DNA of 64,000 bases from positions 20,384-84,383 of the forward strand of contig JANNWG010000076.1 of the NCBI GenBank assembly GCA_031414695.1, given 5' to 3'. The DNA is from UKL13-2 sp031414695 (GTDB taxonomy: Bacteria; Pseudomonadota; Gammaproteobacteria; Burkholderiales; Usitatibacteraceae). The translations under genes and the position numbers were made by a program. Positions 59,635 to 64,000 of the stretch are shown in pieces. The notes under the pieces are model-generated. The model saw only the letters and a program-made list of their open reading frames with translations. It was not told where the DNA came from and did no database searches. Each line of letters opens with the position of its first letter. Positions within the stretch are counted from its first letter, which is position 1.

Positions 59635-61971
59635 ATGACTAAATTATTAAATCCATCTCGCAAGCGAGAAGCAAGACCTTCTACTATTACGGTGGCACTC
59701 ATATTCACGCTGCTCATGGCCGGTTGTGCGGTGACTGAGCCTGTCAAGGAAGATGTGCCGACGGTAACATCTGCAACGCTCGCCTCTAACACGCCAACGC
59801 CTGCAACTGCACCTGCTGCGCAAAAGCCAGCGCCCGTTGCAGCAGCGGCTGCGACGACCTCTTCCACTAACCGCCCTATCATCCAACCCAATATCACCGA
59901 TAACACCAAACTCTATCCCGGCACAGGTCAATTTTTACGCCAGCAGCCGCCTGCCGCGCCTGCCCCTAAAGGCCCAGAGGAGTTCACGCTTAATTTTGAA
60001 TCAGTCGATATACGTGCTGTCACGCAGTCTATTTTGGGCGACATGTTGCGTGAGTCGTTCAGCATTCATCCGCAAACAGCCGGCAACGTTACGATAAGAT
60101 TATCAAAAGCAGTACCACGCACCGAGCTAATTCCCATTCTCGAAACACTGCTTCGTCAAAACGGGCAGGTAATGATTCGTGAAGAAGGCATTTATAAAGT
60201 TATGCCGGCGGGGTTAGGCAGCAGAGGCTCTCTCACGCCGCAAGTCGCAACAACCGTCGCACAATTACCAAATGGCTATAGCGTACAGATTGTGCAATTA
60301 CGTTTTGCCGGTGTACGTGATATGGCGCGCATTTTGGAGCCGTATGCGGTTGAGCCACAATCATCTATCCGCGTTGATGAGTTACGCAACTTGGTGATTT
60401 TGTCCGGCACGCAGCGCGAGTTAAAGCATATGTTGGAAGTCATCGACTTATTCGATGTTGATTATTTGGCGGGCTATTCCATCGGTTTATTTCCGATGCA
60501 AACAGACGTGAAATCGTTGTCAGCTGACCTTGATCGTATATTTGGTGGCGTTAGTACTGGCGGCGGTGCAGCGGGTGCAGCAGGTGCGGCGGCCAGCCCA
60601 CTCGCTGGCATTGTCCGCATTGTGCCGATTGAACGCTTAAATGGGTTGCTCGTCATCACTACGCAGCCGCGCTACCTAGAAGAAGCTAAAAAATGGATTG
60701 ACCGACTTGATAAAGGCGGTGGTCTAGCGGGCGGGATGCGCCTAAATGTCTATCCAGTACAAAATGGCCGTGCCGATAGGCTTGCGCTTTTACTCACTGA
60801 CATCTACGGCAATCGTACCGGTGGCACGGGAACAGGTGCGACCTTAGCGCCTGGCGCTAGGCCTGCCACCACCACGACCATTCAAGGCGCGCCGCCAGGG
60901 CAAGGCGGTGCTGCGGGAGGAGCTGCTGGCGCAGGTGGATTTGGCGCGTTCATTTCCAACTTATTTCAGTCAAGCGGCACAGCAGTATCTAAAGACACGC
61001 GCATTATTGCGGATAACGACAACAACGCGCTCTTAATCCTTGCCTCACCCAATGACTACGATGTAATTTTGTCGGCACTGCGTCAGCTCGATGTGCCGCG
61101 ACGGCAAGTAATGGTGGAGGTGTTGGTCGCCGAGGTCAATTTGAAAGATGAATTGAATTTTGGCATCGAGTGGTTTATGAAAGACCCAAAAAATAACGCC
61201 ATTGGTGCTTTGCGTAATACCGTCGGCGATGGTGGCGTGTTACCGCGCGTGCCGGGCATACCCGCGGGTACGGCTGATCTTCGCTCGCTTATTCCGGCTG
61301 CACGCGGGCTACAAATTATCAACGCCGTTGGCGGCGACATTCGCGGCGTAATACAAATGCTCGGCACAGATGGTCGCGCTCGTATCGAATTCGCGCCAAA
61401 ATTATTGGTGCTCGATAACGAAAAAGGCATTGTGAACGTCGGTAGCCGCATTTCGATTAATACGGGCACCAGTACAGGCACCGGCGGTAATACGGTCACA
61501 ACGAATCAATACATCGATACTGGTGTATTACTGGCGGTGACACCTCGCATCAATGCGGGTGGGCGCGTAACAATGGAAATCAATCAGGAAGTCAGCAGTG
61601 CTAACCGCGCGGTAACGGGTAACAATAATCCTGATATCGATAACCGAAAAGCACAGACAACGGTCAATGTTGCATCTGGCGAGACAATGGTGCTGGCCGG
61701 TTTAATCCGCGAGCAGCGCGACTACGCCACCTCGGGCGTGCCATTTTTGTCAAAAATTCCGTTTATTGGCGGGCTTTTTGGCACGCAAACCCGCAACACA
61801 AATCGTACTGAGCTAGTGGTGATGATTACGCCAACCGTAATTACTAACAATGAAGAAGCGCGCGCTGTCACCGACGAATTACGTAAAAAATTGCCGGGTT
61901 TAGAGTCGTTGATACCAAAACGTAAAGAGCCTGTAGTCGGTGTAGTTGAAGTCAAAGAGACCAACAAATAG
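59635..61971 (+). CDS. gspD: type II secretion secretin GspD
   Basis: This 778-residue outer-membrane secretin has a lipoprotein signal with lipobox LLMAGC at about residue 31 and a Pro/Ala/Thr-rich linker to about 120. N0 domain (FTLNFESVDIRAVTQSILGD), N1-N3 domains (VQIVQLRFAGVRDMARILEP and following) and a C-terminal secretin domain (RQVMVEVLVAEVNLKDELNF, VASGETMVLAGLIREQ, VPFLSKIPFIGGLFG) follow. Gly/Ala-rich loops interrupt N2-N3. The lipobox suggests self-piloting. Confidence 0.95.
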   Translation: MTKLLNPSRKREARPSTITVALIFTLLMAGCAVTEPVKEDVPTVTSATLASNTPTPATAPAAQKPAPVAAAAATTSSTNRPIIQPNITDNTKLYPGTGQFLRQQPPAAPAPKGPEEFTLNFESVDIRAVTQSILGDMLRESFSIHPQTAGNVTIRLSKAVPRTELIPILETLLRQNGQVMIREEGIYKVMPAGLGSRGSLTPQVATTVAQLPNGYSVQIVQLRFAGVRDMARILEPYAVEPQSSIRVDELRNLVILSGTQRELKHMLEVIDLFDVDYLAGYSIGLFPMQTDVKSLSADLDRIFGGVSTGGGAAGAAGAAASPLAGIVRIVPIERLNGLLVITTQPRYLEEAKKWIDRLDKGGGLAGGMRLNVYPVQNGRADRLALLLTDIYGNRTGGTGTGATLAPGARPATTTTIQGAPPGQGGAAGGAAGAGGFGAFISNLFQSSGTAVSKDTRIIADNDNNALLILASPNDYDVILSALRQLDVPRRQVMVEVLVAEVNLKDELNFGIEWFMKDPKNNAIGALRNTVGDGGVLPRVPGIPAGTADLRSLIPAARGLQIINAVGGDIRGVIQMLGTDGRARIEFAPKLLVLDNEKGIVNVGSRISINTGTSTGTGGNTVTTNQYIDTGVLLAVTPRINAGGRVTMEINQEVSSANRAVTGNNNPDIDNRKAQTTVNVASGETMVLAGLIREQRDYATSGVPFLSKIPFIGGLFGTQTRNTNRTELVVMITPTVITNNEEARAVTDELRKKLPGLESLIPKRKEPVVGVVEVKETNK

Positions 61972-61983
61972 CCTTAATGCAAC

Positions 61984-62850
61984 TTACCAACGCCAACCAT
62001 GCTTCATAAAAAACCGATTAGCGGACACCGCAAATAGCCAAATATGCTTCGCTCCTTTGCGCGCCGCGTTGCCGCCGGCATGAATGATTTGAAATGTTGG
62101 CAGACGATCAATACGGGCAAGTTTACTGACACGTAAGCTCAAATCAAAATCTTCAAAATATAAGAAGAATTTTTCGTCAAACCCCGCAACTTGCCGCCAC
62201 ATCTCACCGCGTATCAACATACAACAACCAGAGACAATTTGGCAATTTTGAAGCGCCGCGTCATAGGCAACATCCATTTTGTCATATTGAGAAAGTTGTT
62301 TATTGGCGAGCGTTTTCAGCCATTTTATGCCCAAACCGCGCACCAATAGGGCGCCTACGTTAGGGTAGCCTTTTACTAAGTATTGTGCATGCCCATCTAG
62401 CGAAGTGGCAATGGGTGTGACCATGCCGCAAGTGGGGTGTTGCGCCAGATAATTAATGGCGTTAACAATGCTGTCTGTTGTCATCTGAACATCGGGATTT
62501 AGTACCAATACATAATCAGCATCTGAATTTTTAAGCGCCGCATTATTTCCCGCGCCATAGCCGCGATTCGACGGTGCTCGCAAAATGGTGTGCGTTAGCA
62601 ACGCATTGACTCCACCTAAAGCAGCATCCATCAGATTGCTCAGCCGTAGCGCCTCTTCATTAAACGCGGCGGCATCATTATCAACAATGGTAATGCGGCA
62701 AGTACTAATAATGCCTTGGGCAATTGCTTCACTGATTGACGCCGCAAGGGATGTCAACGTGCGTGAAAGCCAATCAAAATCTGATTGATAGATAACCACA
62801 CACACATCAAGTGTGGCTGGTGAGGCGCTGGTATGTGAGGCTTGTGTCAT
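61984..62850 (-). CDS. GT2 glycosyltransferase, rhamnosyltransferase-like
   Basis: This 288-residue GT-A protein has VCVVIYQSDFDWLSRTLTSL, NRGYGAGNNAALKNSDADYV, LVLNPDVQMT (DxD-like), QIVSGCCMLIRGEMWRQVAG and FDEKFFLYFEDFDLSLRV. These are typical of rhamnosyl and related O-antigen transferases such as the WbbL group. It is convergent with gspD and divergent from another GT2 gene. The acceptor is unknown. Confidence 0.87.
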   Translation of the reverse strand: MTQASHTSASPATLDVCVVIYQSDFDWLSRTLTSLAASISEAIAQGIISTCRITIVDNDAAAFNEEALRLSNLMDAALGGVNALLTHTILRAPSNRGYGAGNNAALKNSDADYVLVLNPDVQMTTDSIVNAINYLAQHPTCGMVTPIATSLDGHAQYLVKGYPNVGALLVRGLGIKWLKTLANKQLSQYDKMDVAYDAALQNCQIVSGCCMLIRGEMWRQVAGFDEKFFLYFEDFDLSLRVSKLARIDRLPTFQIIHAGGNAARKGAKHIWLFAVSANRFFMKHGWRW

Positions 62851-62947
62851 GGCAAAAATGTAGGATGCGTCAACGGTGACGAAAAATGACAGAAGCGCTG
62901 TCGCTTATAATTTCGCAACTACACATTAATCTTATCGCTTCAATCAC

Positions 62948-63928
62948 ATGTCACAACAACCGCCATTATTAAGTATTGTGACACCTGCGTACAATGCCGC
63001 GCAATTTTTAGCACCACTCATTGAGGCGGTGACACGCGCCGCCACGCATTGCGCGCTCGAATGGATCATCATTGATGACGGCTCGACTGATGATACCGCC
63101 GCATTAGTAGAAACATTAACGCCACCGCATATTGCGATGACGTTAATACGGCAAGCCAATGTGGGATTATCCGAAACGCGTAACCGCGGATTAGTCGCGG
63201 CCATAGGTGAGTATGTGTGGTTTGTGGACGCCGATGATTTGATTGCGCCAGATGGTTTGCTTAAATTAACGCAAACAATGCAATCGCGATGCGACATGAT
63301 TAGCTTTCAAGCAATGTACTTTGGTGAAGGGGTGATGGATGCAAATATTTATGCACATCCTAAGCCGCAGCACGCGTTTAACGGTGAGGATTGGCTCACC
63401 ATGCTCATCATGAAGAAGGAATGGCGGCATTACGCCTGGATTTATCTTTATCGTCGTCAATTTTTGGTCGAGACAAAATTGCAATTTCGGCGCGGCATTT
63501 TGCACGAAGATATCGCCTTCACGACCGAGGCCGTATTGCGCGCCAACTCAGTACGCCATGTTGATATATGCATGTATCGCTATCGACAAAACCCAAGCTC
63601 GCTCACAGGTAGTCGCAGCATTTCACGCGTATTTGAACGCATTAACAGCTACTTTATGATTGTTGAGCAGCTGCGCGAAATCAATCGGCGCATCCCAATG
63701 CGCGCAAAGACAATGTCGCTGCTCAAAAACGAGATCATCGGTCAAGCAATGCAAGTTTTTGATGTTGCAAAATGTTTGAATGAACGTGAACAATATAAGA
63801 GCGTAATTGTTGATTGCCGAAAGCGCCGTTTTGCACAATCTCTTTTTCAAGACGTGACTAATTTCAAGCGTTTGCGCCAAGTTATCCGCATGTGGTTAAC
63901 GCAAATAGGCATTAAGCGACTTAAATGA
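62948..63928 (+). CDS. GT2 glycosyltransferase
   Basis: This 326-residue family 2 enzyme has LLSIVTPAYNAAQFLAPLIE, WIIIDDGSTDDTAALVE, RQANVGLSETRNRGLVAAIG, YVWFVDADDLIAPDGLL (DxD) and a C-terminal HEDIAFTTEAVLRA motif that binds acceptor sugars. The pattern resembles polysaccharide transferases of the WcaA/EpsJ type. The stop overlaps the next gene as ATGA, so it begins a further glycosyltransferase operon. Confidence 0.9.
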   Translation: MSQQPPLLSIVTPAYNAAQFLAPLIEAVTRAATHCALEWIIIDDGSTDDTAALVETLTPPHIAMTLIRQANVGLSETRNRGLVAAIGEYVWFVDADDLIAPDGLLKLTQTMQSRCDMISFQAMYFGEGVMDANIYAHPKPQHAFNGEDWLTMLIMKKEWRHYAWIYLYRRQFLVETKLQFRRGILHEDIAFTTEAVLRANSVRHVDICMYRYRQNPSSLTGSRSISRVFERINSYFMIVEQLREINRRIPMRAKTMSLLKNEIIGQAMQVFDVAKCLNEREQYKSVIVDCRKRRFAQSLFQDVTNFKRLRQVIRMWLTQIGIKRLK

Positions 63929-64000
63929 CGATGTCATCCACGATTTCAACTTATCCAGATCATCCAGTCGCCACAGTTGCGCTACACATTGCGGTGGCAC
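63925..64000 (+). CDS. start of a downstream gene, cut by the window end
   Basis: An ATG overlapping the previous stop (ATGA) opens a frame of at least 25 codons that runs to the end of the window (MTMSSTISTYPDHPVATVAL and on). There is too little to identify it. From context it probably belongs to the same polysaccharide operon. Confidence 0.5.
   Translation, partial: MTMSSTISTYPDHPVATVALHIAVA

Noticed and set aside
1..64000. CRISPR arrays, tRNA/rRNA genes, prophage or IS transposases
   Set aside because: No regularly spaced repeats, no cloverleaf-like or rRNA-like sequence and no transposase or integrase motifs were noticed. A tRNA scan would be needed to be certain about small RNA genes.

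Overview
The window looks like a chromosomal segment of a betaproteobacterium with roughly half G+C (inference). The evidence is gene order and family content: a hisH-hisA / hisF-hisI-hisE-HIT-tatA-tatB-tatC block, rpsT next to a DUF3579 gene, argD-argF-(secreted protein)-argG, yajQ, glnA followed by a DUF4124 gene and ntrB-ntrC, waaC-waaA, and a complete type II secretion operon. I saw no rRNA, tRNA, CRISPR array, prophage or recognisable insertion-sequence transposase. Most of the DNA is core housekeeping sequence. Accessory material sits at a few insertion points.

Layout. 1-3.1 kb: the end of an S41-type protease-like gene, then a 2-TM protein with a LytS-type kinase and LytTR regulator. 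3.1-7.7 kb (minus): hisF-I-E, HIT protein, tatABC and a translationally coupled S1/P1 nuclease. 7.7-9.7 kb: a hipBA toxin-antitoxin cassette that separates hisF from hisA-hisH. 11.2-19.4 kb: rpsT, DUF3579, an FAD protein, a VapBC-like pair, then arginine biosynthesis. 19.5-23.3 kb: yajQ, an orphan PD-(D/E)XK-like protein, vapBC, a glutamine amidotransferase and dusA. 23.4-28.2 kb: a Sua5-type enzyme and a tightly coupled light-related operon (DUF2256, FeS-type photolyase, a second unusual photolyase, an SDR). 28.3-36.4 kb (minus): acetyltransferase, CocE-type hydrolase, and the nitrogen control set ntrC, ntrB, DUF4124 and glnA, with a sigma-54 promoter and NtrC sites. 36.6-41.3 kb: aroE, mtgA, waaA, waaC and a core glycosyltransferase.

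41.4-50.0 kb is an O-antigen-type operon: rmlB, rmlA, rmlC, an unusual RmlD-aminotransferase fusion, an acetyltransferase, the ABC exporter pair wzm/wzt, and a two-domain glycosyltransferase. 50.1-62.0 kb is a type II secretion operon in the order E-F-G-H-I-J-K-L-M-C/N-D. The window ends in further glycosyltransferase genes.

The least explained structure is in the spaces between genes. A palindromic repeat family of about 55 bp (core GGGCATTTTCAAGCAT ... ATGCTTGAAAA ... CCCGCC) occurs at least six times at gene ends. One copy supplies the start of gspI, and a half copy lies inside a glycosyltransferase gene at its domain junction. Two larger MITE-like elements with terminal inverted repeats lie between gspE and gspF and between argG and yajQ. 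The leaders of argD and argG carry hairpins that could be attenuators. The second photolyase may be a circular permutation of the normal fold.
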